This document shows, in pieces, positions 45,347 to 53,333 of a stretch of DNA of 64,000 nt (its first letter is position 1; each line of letters opens with the position of its first letter). The position numbers and the translations under genes are program-made. The notes under the pieces were generated by a model, which was not told the origin of the DNA, searched no databases, and saw only the letters and a program-made list of their open reading frames with translations. The DNA comes from Lachnospiraceae bacterium (GTDB taxonomy: Bacteria > Bacillota > Clostridia > Lachnospirales > Lachnospiraceae): NCBI GenBank assembly GCA_014804675.1, contig JAAUZH010000009.1, positions 159,684 to 223,683 on the forward strand, written 5' to 3'.

Positions 45347-45871
45347 ATGCAGAAACTTATTGAAACTTTGAAATCATTTGGGATTGAGATTCCGGCAGAC
45401 AAGCAGGCAGATGTTAAGAAAGCCTTGTCCGAGCATTACAAGAACACAGCGGAGCATAACAAGGCTATCTCTAAACTGGAAGCTGACCGGGACGCTAAGC
45501 TGTATGAGCGTGACTTTGCAGATGCCTTGAAAGCAGAGCTTGAGGGCGTGAAGTTTACCAGTGAAGCGGCGAAAAAGTCTGTCATGGCTGACATTAAGGA
45601 AGCCGGACTGAAGCTGAAAGACGGCAAAATCCTTGGACTGAATGACTTAATCTCCCAGATGAAAGAAAAGGACGCTTCCGCTTTTGTTGATGAGAAGCAG
45701 GAAGAATTGGAAGCGCAGAGGGCAAAAGAGTATAAACCGTTTACAACGGCATTGAATCAGAACGTGAACGGCAAGAAGATGACAAAGAATGACATTGTGA
45801 ACATCAAGGACGCTTCGCAGCGGCAGGCAGCCATTGCACAGAACCTTGGATTGTTCGGAAAAGGAGATTAA
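45347..45871 (+). CDS. Capsid scaffolding protein (gp20-like)
   Basis: 174 residues, soluble and helical. KQADVKKALSEHYKNTAEHNKAISKLEADRD coiled coil, then AKKSVMADIKEAGLKLKDGKILGLNDLISQMKE and a C-terminal capsid-binding helix. Fits the phage minor structural GP20 / DUF4355-type scaffold. Six bases before the capsid gene. In related phages terminase, portal and head-morphogenesis genes precede it; here none do. Confidence 0.8.
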   Translation: MQKLIETLKSFGIEIPADKQADVKKALSEHYKNTAEHNKAISKLEADRDAKLYERDFADALKAELEGVKFTSEAAKKSVMADIKEAGLKLKDGKILGLNDLISQMKEKDASAFVDEKQEELEAQRAKEYKPFTTALNQNVNGKKMTKNDIVNIKDASQRQAAIAQNLGLFGKGD

Positions 45872-45877
45872 AAGATT

Positions 45878-46819
45878 ATGCCAAAAAACAATTTGATCAT
45901 GACAGCGGACATACAGGTTACCGCACGTGAAATTGATTTTGTCACCCGATTCGAGCGGAATTGGGAACACTTACAGGAAATTTTAGGAATTATGCGCCCC
46001 ATTAAGAAACAGCCAGGGGCGGTGCTGAAAAGCAAATATGCAGAGGGAAAACTGGAAAGCGGAAATGTCGGCGAGGGTGAGGAAATCCCTTACAGCAAAT
46101 TCGTAGTCAAGGAAAAGGATTATGCGGAAATGACCATTGAGAAATACGCAAAGGCTGTTTCTATTGAATCAATCAAAGACCACGGATATGAGAACGCTGT
46201 GCAGATGACCGATGATGAATTTCTGTTCGAGCTTCAGACGGACGTTACAGGCAGGTTTTACGCTTATCTGAATACTGGCGAATTGACAAGTAGCGAAAGC
46301 ACTTTCCAGATGGCTCTTGCTATGGCGAAAGGGCGTGTTGTGAATAAGTTCAAGCAGATGCACAGGAACGTGACAGGCGTTGTAGGTTTTGTGAATGTGC
46401 TTGATGTGTATGAGTACCTTGGTGCAGCGGATATTACTGTACAGAATCAGTTCGGATTCCAGTATATCAAGGATTTCATGGGATTCAACACCATTTTCCT
46501 TTTGGCAGAAGATGAAGTTGCAAGGGGAAAAGTGCTTGCTACTCCTGTTGAAAACATCGTGATGTACTACGTTGACCCGAACGAAAGCGATTTTGCAAGG
46601 GCAGGACTTATTTACACAACAGGCGCAGGAGAAACGAACCTTATCGGATTCCACACGCAGGGCAACTATCATACCGCTGTATCAGAAGCATTTGCAATCA
46701 TGGGATTCACACTGTTTGCGGAGTATATTGACGCAATCGCAGTAATTTCCTTTGGAAGTGCAGCGACAGCTTCCACAAAGGCAGCAAAGAGTACAGCAAA
46801 AGACAGTAGCTTGTCATAA
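45878..46819 (+). CDS. Major capsid protein
   Basis: 313 residues. An N-terminal arm is followed by a fold compatible with HK97: an extended beta region (QPGAVLKSKYAEGKLESGNVGEGEEIPYSKF), a long helix, and the C-terminal FHTQGNYHTAVSEAFAIMGFTLF. Assignment rests on its place directly after the scaffold and its size; the Ala/Lys/Ser tail is typical. Confidence 0.85.
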   Translation: MPKNNLIMTADIQVTAREIDFVTRFERNWEHLQEILGIMRPIKKQPGAVLKSKYAEGKLESGNVGEGEEIPYSKFVVKEKDYAEMTIEKYAKAVSIESIKDHGYENAVQMTDDEFLFELQTDVTGRFYAYLNTGELTSSESTFQMALAMAKGRVVNKFKQMHRNVTGVVGFVNVLDVYEYLGAADITVQNQFGFQYIKDFMGFNTIFLLAEDEVARGKVLATPVENIVMYYVDPNESDFARAGLIYTTGAGETNLIGFHTQGNYHTAVSEAFAIMGFTLFAEYIDAIAVISFGSAATASTKAAKSTAKDSSLS

Positions 46820-46831
46820 GGAGCAGGATAA

Positions 46832-47158
46832 TTGAAAGATTGTAAGGTAAGTATTCTTGGCACTGAATACAAAATCAAGTGCAAGAAGCTTGGAAATGCA
46901 GAATTTGACGGTCAATGTGACTATACGGAAAAGAAAATCATTATCCGAAAAGACAACTTTAATAAAGTTGGCGGCTTTGATTGGTTGCAGAAAAAGCAGT
47001 TAAGGCATGAAATTGTTCACGCTTTTATGGCAGAAAGCGGATTGCAACACAACTGGCAACATATTGAAGAATTTGGACATGATGAAACAACCGTTGACTG
47101 GTTCGCAATCCAATCTCCTAAGATATACAAAGTCTTTGCGGAATTAGATTTGATTTGA
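46832..47158 (+). CDS. Predicted small metalloprotease (HExxH)
   Basis: 108 residues, TTG start after GGAGC. The zincin helix RHEIVHAFMAESG carries HExxH, preceded by YTEKKIIIRKDNF, like phage SprT/ImmA-type minimal proteases. In many clostridial phages such a gene sits between capsid and connector genes. Target unknown. Confidence 0.7.
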   Translation: MKDCKVSILGTEYKIKCKKLGNAEFDGQCDYTEKKIIIRKDNFNKVGGFDWLQKKQLRHEIVHAFMAESGLQHNWQHIEEFGHDETTVDWFAIQSPKIYKVFAELDLI

Positions 47159-47175
47159 TAAGGAGGAAAATAACA

Positions 47176-47472
47176 TTGAAGAAATTATTTATATCACAGC
47201 CAATGAGAGATAAGACAGATGAAGAAATCAAGGCAGAACGGGCGGCGATTGTTGCAAAGGTAACGGAGCGTTTCGGAGAGGTTGAGGTTATTGATAGCTT
47301 TTTCGAGAGTGCGCCGCATGGCGCAAGACCGTTGTGGTTTTTGGGCAAGTCCTTTGAACTGTTGTCAACGGCTGATTGTGCTTATTTTGCCGAGGGTTGG
47401 AAAGATTACAGAGGGTGCAAGATGGAGCATGAAGCGTGTGTGCAGTACGGCATTGATATTGTCGGTGAATAG
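47176..47472 (+). CDS. DUF4406 / deoxyribosyltransferase-like protein
   Basis: 98 residues, TTG start after AAGGAGG. MKKLFISQPMRDKTDEEIKAER opens a Rossmann-like nucleoside 2-deoxyribosyltransferase-related fold; CAYFAEGWKDYRGCKMEHEACVQYGI is the family end. Presumed nucleotide-metabolism or sensor role; unproven. Confidence 0.75.
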   Translation: MKKLFISQPMRDKTDEEIKAERAAIVAKVTERFGEVEVIDSFFESAPHGARPLWFLGKSFELLSTADCAYFAEGWKDYRGCKMEHEACVQYGIDIVGE

Positions 47473-47485
47473 GAAGTGAGCAACC

Positions 47486-48562
47486 ATGTACGCAGACTAC
47501 ACCTATTACACAACTGAATACGGCGGAAAAATGTCTGCGGCAGACTTCAAGCGATTTGGACGGAGGGCAGAGCGCAGGATTGACAGCTTGACAGGCGGTA
47601 AATTGCAATTTGCCTTTCCTACCAATGAGCGAGATATTGAAGCGGTCAAAGATTGCATGTGTGAACTGGCAGACTTTCTCTATCAGATTGACCTATACAA
47701 CAACGCCGCTATGGAAAGTATAGGAACGGTGGCACAGGCAGACGGAACGGTTAAGGGCAAGGTTATCACTTCCATTTCAAGCGGATCTGAGAGCAGGAGT
47801 TATTCAGCAAGCGGAACGGCGAACACGTCCGTAACCGAAGCGGCAAAGGATAAAAAGGTTGCTGATACTATCATTTACGGAATGGTGCAGGATAATTTGG
47901 GCGGTGTTCCCGATTACAACGGAATCAACCTTTTGTATGCCGGCTCATATCCGTACTCCACAAAGGTTGTCAATCCACCGCCAAAGGATAAGCCTACACC
48001 GCCAGAAGTCGAACCAGAACCGCCGACCGATACAGGAGATACAGACGAAGCAGAGAAGCCAGACGGTGGAGAAAGTGAAGATAAGGCAGAAACCCAAGAG
48101 GACATTTATTTCACTGATTCTGTGGTTGTCTATAACATGTACGTCAATGGTTTGCGTGAGGAAACACAGTATTTTGGCACGAGATTTGACAATGTGCGGA
48201 TAGAGTTCACGCAAGAAGAAAACCAGAACAAAGCAGGAAAAGAGGACGCAAGCGTTTGTATTCTGAAAATCAAGAATGATGATAGCTTGCCTAAACCGTT
48301 CTTAGACCCACGCTCATGGGAACATCTGACAACGGACGAAATGCTTCAATATTTCACGCTTGATGTTGACGGCGATTTCTTTGTTATCGTGAAGCGGAAA
48401 GGTCTGAATTTGGACGTTCAAGCACCTGTTGGAGTGTGTGACAGTAATTCTTATGACGGTAACTTCTTTGAGTACATGAAACAGAATTACGGATATGTAT
48501 ATTCCATGAACAGCTTTGAGCAGTTTGAGGGGATTCCGTATTTTCAAGTGGGAGGCATATAA
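47486..48562 (+). CDS. Head-tail connector fused to a DUF6751-type virion domain
   Basis: 358 residues. Residues 1-80 (TEYGGKMSAADFKRFGRRAERRIDSLTGG) look like the helical head-tail connector (gp6-like). An acidic Pro/Glu linker (~165-205) follows, and then a beta-rich domain (VYNMYVNGLREETQYFGTRFDNVRIEF...). These two parts are usually separate genes in related phages (recollection), so this is a fusion. Confidence 0.7.
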   Translation: MYADYTYYTTEYGGKMSAADFKRFGRRAERRIDSLTGGKLQFAFPTNERDIEAVKDCMCELADFLYQIDLYNNAAMESIGTVAQADGTVKGKVITSISSGSESRSYSASGTANTSVTEAAKDKKVADTIIYGMVQDNLGGVPDYNGINLLYAGSYPYSTKVVNPPPKDKPTPPEVEPEPPTDTGDTDEAEKPDGGESEDKAETQEDIYFTDSVVVYNMYVNGLREETQYFGTRFDNVRIEFTQEENQNKAGKEDASVCILKIKNDDSLPKPFLDPRSWEHLTTDEMLQYFTLDVDGDFFVIVKRKGLNLDVQAPVGVCDSNSYDGNFFEYMKQNYGYVYSMNSFEQFEGIPYFQVGGI

Positions 48563-48565
48563 GAC

Positions 48566-48760
48566 ATGGTTAAAAAAATTTTGGCAGATGCAGGGGATTC
48601 GTGTGAGGTTGATGTTGACGTGTTGCACGACCGCATCCTTTTAGAACTCCCTGCCGGAATGTATCTTGAATTGTATCACAAGATGCAAAGAAAAGTCTTA
48701 GGCGAACCGTATTGGGGCTGCAATTGCGGCACGCCGATTACAGAAAGTGAAACGGAGTAA
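48566..48760 (+). CDS. Small phage protein between connector genes
   Basis: 64 residues, MVKKILADAGDSCEVDVDVLHDRILLELPAG; contains CNCG near the C-terminus. Likely a head-tail joining accessory by position. Not recognised. Confidence 0.6.
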   Translation: MVKKILADAGDSCEVDVDVLHDRILLELPAGMYLELYHKMQRKVLGEPYWGCNCGTPITESETE

Positions 48761-48765
48761 CACCT

Positions 48766-49215
48766 ATGCTCGAAGAAAACAAAGAACGCCTAAGCAAACA
48801 GGAATATGACAAAATCGGGGATATGCTGCTTGAACTTATGGGCGATTGCCCGTATATCCCCAAAGACGCAAAGATTAAGTACAACTCTAAGGACGTGGGG
48901 AAGTGCGTCTGCATATTCACCACAGGGGGTAATATCAAGAGCAAAAATGTGCTTGGTGGGTTTACTGCGGAGCTGACCTTGCAGATTGCCTATAAGAGTT
49001 CTCCACAGGGAAACGGGGCGATGATTGATGCGCAGAACGTCTTAGAGAAAATCACAGGTTGGCTACGAGATTTTGAAAACTTCCCACGGCTGACAGGTGG
49101 CAGAAAAATAACGGATATAACCACAGGGGCGAGTTTCCCGACCATTGATGATGTGGAGGGGGATACTGCTACGGTGTATGCGTCTAATGTGGTTATGGAA
49201 TATGAGGTTGATTAG
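48766..49215 (+). CDS. Tail terminator / minor capsid protein
   Basis: 149 residues. The central GGFTAELTLQIAYKSSPQGNGAMIDAQNVLEKITGWL resembles the tail-completion fold, and it sits between connector and major tail protein, where the tail terminator is expected. Sequence is weakly diagnostic. Confidence 0.65.
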   Translation: MLEENKERLSKQEYDKIGDMLLELMGDCPYIPKDAKIKYNSKDVGKCVCIFTTGGNIKSKNVLGGFTAELTLQIAYKSSPQGNGAMIDAQNVLEKITGWLRDFENFPRLTGGRKITDITTGASFPTIDDVEGDTATVYASNVVMEYEVD

Positions 49216-49229
49216 AAAGGAGAAATACA

Positions 49230-49778
49230 ATGGCAAAGATATTAAGAGGTTGTCGGGCAATGTGGCTTGCCAAAGGCGATGCAACTACGCTGATTGGTAA
49301 AGATTTGGACGATTTGTCCATCGACACTAATCCCGACACAGAGCAGAACAAGAATGTACTGGGAGAATCGAATTTCAGCCATAATGGCTATACACCGTCT
49401 ATTGCGGTGGAGTACATAGCAAGGACGGAAGATGCGATTTACCCGATTTTACAGAAGATTGCAAATGAGCTTTCTGTAAGTGATGAAGATATCACAATGG
49501 ACTTGATTGTTGCCACGCTGACGGAGGAAGTAAAGGAGTCTGACACAAAGACGCTGACTGGATCCGGCTTTAAGGTTCCGGCAAGGATTGTGGTTGACAA
49601 TGACGGTGGCAGTACTTCTGGATATGCAATTTCATTCACGGCATACGAATCTGGAAACAGAATACAGGGAACCGTGTCCGTTGCAAATCGTGAGGTTACG
49701 TTTACCGCTGGCGGTGCGTCTGGTGCGTCTGTGCAGTCAGAACCGTCCAGCAAGACAAGTAAAAGTAACTTAAGTTAG
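49230..49778 (+). CDS. Major tail protein
   Basis: 182 residues. Position before the two chaperones and tape measure, length and the pattern FSHNGYTPSIAVEYIARTEDAIYP and FTAYESGNRIQGTVSV support a siphovirus tube protein. The C-terminus is a short Ser-rich tail. Confidence 0.8.
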   Translation: MAKILRGCRAMWLAKGDATTLIGKDLDDLSIDTNPDTEQNKNVLGESNFSHNGYTPSIAVEYIARTEDAIYPILQKIANELSVSDEDITMDLIVATLTEEVKESDTKTLTGSGFKVPARIVVDNDGGSTSGYAISFTAYESGNRIQGTVSVANREVTFTAGGASGASVQSEPSSKTSKSNLS

Positions 49779-49796
49779 GTATTAAGGAAACTTAAT

Positions 49797-49833
49797 ATAT
49801 TGGGGTGCGTTCCTCCTGTTCGTGCCCCAATTA
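49797..49833 (+). other. Hairpin in the tail-protein / chaperone gap
   Basis: TTGGGG pairs with CCCCAA around a 23-base loop, just before the RBS of the next gene. It lacks a T-run, so it may lower read-through or tune the ratio of tail tube protein to chaperone. Confidence 0.5.
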
Positions 49834-49849
49834 CAGGAGGATGTTAAAA

Positions 49850-50344
49850 ATGGGAAAGCAGTATAGTTTAGATTTAAACGGTGCAGATTTTGACGAAATT
49901 ATTCTTAATCAGCACGGAGATAAGATTGAAATATCCGCTGACAATGCAAGGCTTTTTGATAGATTCGCAAATGGATATGATGAAATTATCAAACTGTCCG
50001 AGGAAATGCCGGGAAGATTGGAGGCGGTAGAGAAAGAAACTGCTGACAAAGACGATATTTCAAAATCGGTTGCAACATCGAGAGTGCGTGTTGATTTTTG
50101 TGAAAAAGGTATCGGAATCATTGACAGCATTTTTGGAGAAGGGACAACAAAAAAAGTTTTCCGAGATGATTATGAAAAAGACCCCGATTTCCTCCCAGAT
50201 GAGGACTTGTTTATTGCCTTTTTCGAGAAGTTCGCGCCTATCATGGAGGATATCTTCGACCGCAAGCTGAAACGGCAGGAAAAGGCAAGTAAACAGCGCA
50301 TGGCGAAGTATCAGCCACAAGACCATAAGAGGAAACAAAAATGA
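49850..50344 (+). CDS. Tail assembly chaperone
   Basis: 164 residues; start ATG 49850 eleven bases from AGGAGG. YSLDLNGADFDEI then acidic helices, and a basic tail KRKQK. It overlaps the next gene (ATGA). By place it is the gpG-like tail chaperone that coats the tape measure; coupling to the Gp15-like gene replaces the classical -1 frameshift. Confidence 0.7.
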   Translation: MGKQYSLDLNGADFDEIILNQHGDKIEISADNARLFDRFANGYDEIIKLSEEMPGRLEAVEKETADKDDISKSVATSRVRVDFCEKGIGIIDSIFGEGTTKKVFRDDYEKDPDFLPDEDLFIAFFEKFAPIMEDIFDRKLKRQEKASKQRMAKYQPQDHKRKQK

Positions 50345-50934
50345 TAGGCACACTCCCGGAACATCTGACAGTCGGAGATACAGATTATCCTATCCGCTCC
50401 GACTATCGGAATGTGCTACAGATTTTTGAAGCGTTCAACGATCCCGAATTAGAACCGGCTGAAAAGTGGATTGTTGCAATCTATCTTTTGTTTGAAGACT
50501 TCTCCTGCGCTGATGATGTACTGGAAGCGTTGGAGAATGGATTCCCGATAGAAGAAGCCATGAAGCAAATCAACTGGTTTATCTCTGCTGGGAAAGTGCC
50601 AGGGAAAGAAACAGAACTCCCGGTTTACGATTGGGCGCAAGATGAACAAATGATATTTTCCGCAGTCAACAAAGTAGCTGGAAAAGAGACAAGAGAACTG
50701 GAATATCTGCACTGGTGGACGTTCCTTGGATATTTTAACGAAGTGGGAGAGGGAACGTTTTCTTTTATTGTAGGAATACGGAACAAGCTGAACAAAGGCA
50801 AGAAACTAGAAAAGCACGAAAAAGAATTCCTTTCCCACAACAAAGAACTTGTGAAACTTGAAAAGCCAAAGAGCAAGGAAGAGCAGGAGCAAGAGGATGC
50901 ATATAATGCATTGTTGGATGAGGTGTTAGGATGA
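50341..50934 (+). CDS. Phage Gp15-family protein
   Basis: 197 residues. MIGTLPEHLTVGDTDYPIRSDYRNVLQIFEAFNDPELEPAEKW and YDWAQDEQMIFSAVN and YLHWWTFLGYFNEVGEGTF match the Gp15 family (second tail chaperone in many Firmicute siphophages). ATGA overlaps on both sides. Confidence 0.88.
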   Translation: MIGTLPEHLTVGDTDYPIRSDYRNVLQIFEAFNDPELEPAEKWIVAIYLLFEDFSCADDVLEALENGFPIEEAMKQINWFISAGKVPGKETELPVYDWAQDEQMIFSAVNKVAGKETRELEYLHWWTFLGYFNEVGEGTFSFIVGIRNKLNKGKKLEKHEKEFLSHNKELVKLEKPKSKEEQEQEDAYNALLDEVLG

Positions 50935-51083
50935 CGGATAAGGAAATCGGCAAAACCGCCCGGGAGATTGCGGAGCGTGGCAATACCGCAGAAGTTAAGC
51001 GGAATAAGGACGGGATTGTTATTCTGGAAGTTAGAAAGAAGATTGTGAGGAAAGATAATGTATCGCCAAACCAAAAACTATGA
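50931..51083 (+). CDS. Short phage ORF in the tail chaperone operon
   Basis: 50 residues: MTDKEIGKTAREIAERGNTAEVKRNKDG. Coupled to the Gp15 gene by ATGA and overlapping the start of the next gene by 26 bases. Very like short KDGIVILEVRKKI proteins in clostridial phages. Function unknown. Confidence 0.6.
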   Translation: MTDKEIGKTAREIAERGNTAEVKRNKDGIVILEVRKKIVRKDNVSPNQKL

Positions 51084-51672
51084 AAATCTCCAAAAGCGTA
51101 TATTTGACGGTGTGGGAGAATATGGCATGCCGCAGATTCAGCCAACAATATATAAGGATTGTGAATGGATAGGCTTTAACTATGCCAGAAGTGAGAAGAA
51201 CAGAGCCGGAAAAGGCGTGCATTTCTTTTTGGACGATTATCAATTCGGCGTAGTATGGCAACAGCCCGACAAGTGCCTTGATATGTTCCGGCAGTTTACA
51301 CACGTTATGTCGCCCGATTTTTCTACATACACTGACTTTCCAAAAGCCATACAGATATACAACCATTATCGTAAGCATTGGGTAGGTGCATATCTGCAAG
51401 AAAACGGAGTGAATGTGATTCCGACAATCTCATGGAGTACGCCAGATTCTTTTGATTGGTGCTTTGACGGTGAGCCAGTGGGCGGAGTGGTTGCGGTATC
51501 AAGTGTAGGTTGTATGAATAGTAAGGAGAGGAAAGGGTTGTTTGTGGCTGGATATAATGAAATGCTTGCCAGATTACAGCCGGAAGTGGTATTATTTATG
51601 GGAAATGTGCCGAAAGAATGCGTGGGAAATATTGTTCAGATTAAGTCATTCCAAGAAAGGTTTAAAAGGTGA
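51058..51672 (+). CDS. DUF4417-family phage protein
   Basis: 204 residues. GMPQIQPTIYKDCEWIGFNYA, GVHFFLDDYQFGVVWQQPDKCLD and SPDFSTYTDFPKAIQIYNHYRKHWVGAYLQ are the DUF4417 pattern. Found in phages and plasmids, function unknown. An accessory gene set inside the tail operon. Confidence 0.85.
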   Translation: MYRQTKNYENLQKRIFDGVGEYGMPQIQPTIYKDCEWIGFNYARSEKNRAGKGVHFFLDDYQFGVVWQQPDKCLDMFRQFTHVMSPDFSTYTDFPKAIQIYNHYRKHWVGAYLQENGVNVIPTISWSTPDSFDWCFDGEPVGGVVAVSSVGCMNSKERKGLFVAGYNEMLARLQPEVVLFMGNVPKECVGNIVQIKSFQERFKR

Positions 51673-51676
51673 TGTG

Positions 51677-52204
51677 ATGGGCGGTCGTGGTGGAAGTAGT
51701 GGTTTAAGTGGCGGTGGCAGTGAGTGGGATTCTGCTCACAGAGAACGAAACAACGCACTTGCGGAAAAGAGATTAGAGGGAAAGAAAGGACTTTCACTTG
51801 AAAAGGCTAAAGCAGAAAAGAAAGATAATGATTTCTTTTTCGGCGAGGGGAATTATCGTTACACAAGCAACAAATACTTCAATTTCAATCACGTGCCCGA
51901 TTCTGACAACATTATCATTGCGACAAACAATATAAAGACTATCAAAGGTAGTCCAGTGCTTATTATTGGAAATAATCAAGCGGTATACTTGAAAGATTGG
52001 CAAGTAAGGAAAGTGCATAACTATGATGAGGGCATAAACACGAACCTTGTCAAGCTGAATAAGAAATACTTTAAGCCATACACATTCAAAAGTGATTTTT
52101 CCGATTACAGTTTTAAACAATCAGATACCTTTGAAAGTTTGCAGAAAGTGGCAAAGAAACAGAATAAGTCAAAGATGAAATATGCTTATGGACACATGAA
52201 GTAA
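51677..52204 (+). CDS. Gly-rich-start phage protein
   Basis: 175 residues. It opens MGGRGGSSGLSGGGSEW, a start common to phage morphogenesis and ADP-ribosyltransferase-like proteins. A beta domain with IIIATNNIKTIKGSPVLIIGNNQAVYLKDW follows. Catalytic residues are not identifiable. A terminator follows, so it ends a transcription unit. Confidence 0.6.
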   Translation: MGGRGGSSGLSGGGSEWDSAHRERNNALAEKRLEGKKGLSLEKAKAEKKDNDFFFGEGNYRYTSNKYFNFNHVPDSDNIIIATNNIKTIKGSPVLIIGNNQAVYLKDWQVRKVHNYDEGINTNLVKLNKKYFKPYTFKSDFSDYSFKQSDTFESLQKVAKKQNKSKMKYAYGHMK

Positions 52205-52237
52205 AGAGCGGTAGAGATACCGTTCTTTACTTTTTTA
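52203..52237 (+). terminator. Terminator inside the tail region
   Basis: AAAGAGCGGTA and TACCGTTCTTT arms around GAGA, then ACTTTTTT. Confidence 0.92.
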
Positions 52238-52246
52238 AAATAAGTG

Positions 52247-52275
52247 TTGACAAAGTGTTCAATGGACACTATAAT
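52247..52275 (+). promoter_or_regulatory. Promoter with operator for the HTH cargo pair
   Basis: TTGACA, 17 bases, TATAAT (near perfect). The spacer is GTGTTCAATGGACAC (52255-52269), a nearly perfect palindrome, a fitting site for the HTH protein encoded at 52718. Confidence 0.85.
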
Positions 52276-52310
52276 AAGATTATCAAATAAATCTCAGGAG
52301 GAAATGAAAT

Positions 52311-52721
52311 ATGAAATATGAAATCAGAAAGAACACAAGGGAAATCAGCTATAAGAAAAGGGCAGAAATCAAAGAGGGTTGCACTCTCGAACAGGATAAC
52401 CAAGAGCCAGAAATCATCAAGTCTTTTGATAATAAGGGCGAAGCGTTGAGTGAATTAAAGCAGTACAAGTCTGATATTTGTAAATTAAGCGGCGGAGCAG
52501 GAACATATTATGCTGTGACGGAATACTATGTTGAGGAAAACGAGTATGACGAGGACGGCGAATGGGTAAGCGGTGGCGATGTTTGGGAATTTTCCAAAAT
52601 GCAAATTGAACTTGTGGAAAAACCGTCTTATGAGACATTAGGAGTGTATTCCGACATGGAATCTGCTGAAAGTGCATTAAATGACTATGACGGAGAAAAC
52701 GAGGTGTATTTGTCGTTTTGA
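52311..52721 (+). CDS. Cargo protein paired with an HTH regulator
   Basis: 136 residues, acidic; MKYEIRKNTREISYKKRAEI, then FDNKGEALSELKQYKSDICKLSGGAGTYYAVTEYYVEEN. Not recognised beyond being a frequent phage cargo. The stop overlaps the TTG of the HTH gene. Together they form an autonomous unit (promoter, operator, two genes) within the tail operon. Confidence 0.65.
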   Translation: MKYEIRKNTREISYKKRAEIKEGCTLEQDNQEPEIIKSFDNKGEALSELKQYKSDICKLSGGAGTYYAVTEYYVEENEYDEDGEWVSGGDVWEFSKMQIELVEKPSYETLGVYSDMESAESALNDYDGENEVYLSF

Positions 52722-52891
52722 GTGCAATAAAAGAGCATAGGCAATCCGCAGGACTTACGCAGGAGGAATTTTCCAAACTGTTTGAAATTCCTCTTGATAC
52801 CGTCAAGAATTGGGATTCCGGCAGGAGAAAACCGCCAGAGTGGGTAGAAAAGTTGATAATTGAAAAATTGGAACAGATGAAAGGGCAGTAG
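52718..52891 (+). CDS. Small XRE-like HTH protein
   Basis: 57 residues from TTG 52718, whose codon overlaps the previous TGA. AGLTQEEFSKLFEIPLDTVKNWDSGRRKPPEWVEKLI is a clear helix-turn-helix. Probably autoregulates the palindrome at 52255. It was too short to be obvious but the overlap and the motif make it credible. Confidence 0.7.
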   Translation: MSAIKEHRQSAGLTQEEFSKLFEIPLDTVKNWDSGRRKPPEWVEKLIIEKLEQMKGQ

Positions 52892-52910
52892 AAATACTGC
52901 TCTTTTAAAA

Positions 52911-52942
52911 TGGTACAAACTAATTGCAAATTTTGTTATAAT
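52911..52942 (+). promoter_or_regulatory. Prophage TGGTACAA promoter, copy 5
   Basis: TGGTACAA (52911-52918), 18 bases, TATAAT (52937-52942). It drives the short terminated RNA below. Confidence 0.65.
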
Positions 52943-52948
52943 AAAATT

Positions 52949-53027
52949 GTCAAAAATGACATACCCATTTTTCCTTCCTTCATTTTGAAGCGCATTTACT
53001 GTTTGGTAGATGTGCTTCATTTTTTAT
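52949..53027 (+). ncRNA. Putative ~80-nt terminated small RNA
   Basis: Predicted start about 52949 from promoter copy 5. The RNA ends in a terminator: GAAGCGCAT (52987-52995) with ATGTGCTTC (53010-53018) and a T-run. No ORF with an RBS inside. It lies in a 520-base gene-free gap before the tape measure gene. Confidence 0.6.
52987..53027 (+). terminator. Terminator of the putative small RNA
   Basis: Nine-pair stem with one G-T pair, 14-base loop, then ATTTTTTATTT. Confidence 0.8.
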
Positions 53028-53033
53028 TTAAAA

Positions 53034-53066
53034 TGGTACAAATACCATTTTAAATAATGGTACAAT
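53034..53066 (+). promoter_or_regulatory. Prophage TGGTACAA promoter, copy 6
   Basis: TGGTACAA (53034-53041), 19 bases, TACAAT (53061-53066). The predicted start site coincides with the first base of the tRNA-like acceptor stem at 53073. Confidence 0.65.
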
Positions 53067-53072
53067 ATAATC

Positions 53073-53169
53073 GGATAGTACCCACTAAAAGGAAAGTGGA
53101 GGCATAAGACGTGTCGGCGCACTGATAGTCGAAAGGTGTGTAATGTGAGGTTCAATTCCTTACCTATCC
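53073..53169 (+). tRNA. tRNA-like element with long variable arm
   Basis: Acceptor GGATAG/CTATCC, D arm CCAC-TAAAAGGAAA-GTGG with the conserved GG, T arm TGAGG-TTCAATT-CCTTA. The anticodon-arm region can form GGCAT/GTGTC with only a 5-base loop, and a CGCAC/GTGTG variable arm follows. No readable anticodon and no CCA. The RNA would begin exactly at the acceptor 5' end. Confidence 0.55.
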
Positions 53170-53172
53170 ATG

Positions 53173-53314
53173 TTGTTGCGTGGCGGAATAGGTAGACGCT
53201 TAAAGCAGATAAGGCATAGCGTAAAAGGAAAAACTGCGGAGTGGCAGATAATAAAGTACCTTTGCGGTCTATATAATCTATGCTATGTATGGTGACAAAT
53301 CCATACCGCAATAA
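53173..53314 (+). tRNA. tRNA-Leu-like element with an oversized middle
   Basis: Acceptor TTGTTGCG/CGCAATAA (one G-T). The D arm GCG-GAATAGGTAGA-CGC is the tRNA-Leu type. T arm GTATGG/CCATAC with an 8-base loop. Between D and T arms lie about 87 bases including GCATAG/CTATGC pairing, far longer than any tRNA anticodon and variable arms. Could be a tRNA mimic or a tRNA with an inserted domain. Only three bases separate it from the previous tRNA-like element. Confidence 0.5.
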
Positions 53315-53333
53315 TACAATTAAATCAAAAACA

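Noticed and set aside
43583..53314. Calling the tRNA-like folds functional tRNAs with assigned anticodons
   Set aside because: Outer arms are good, but none forms a normal 5-bp stem with 7-base anticodon loop and none encodes CCA, so no amino acid is assigned.
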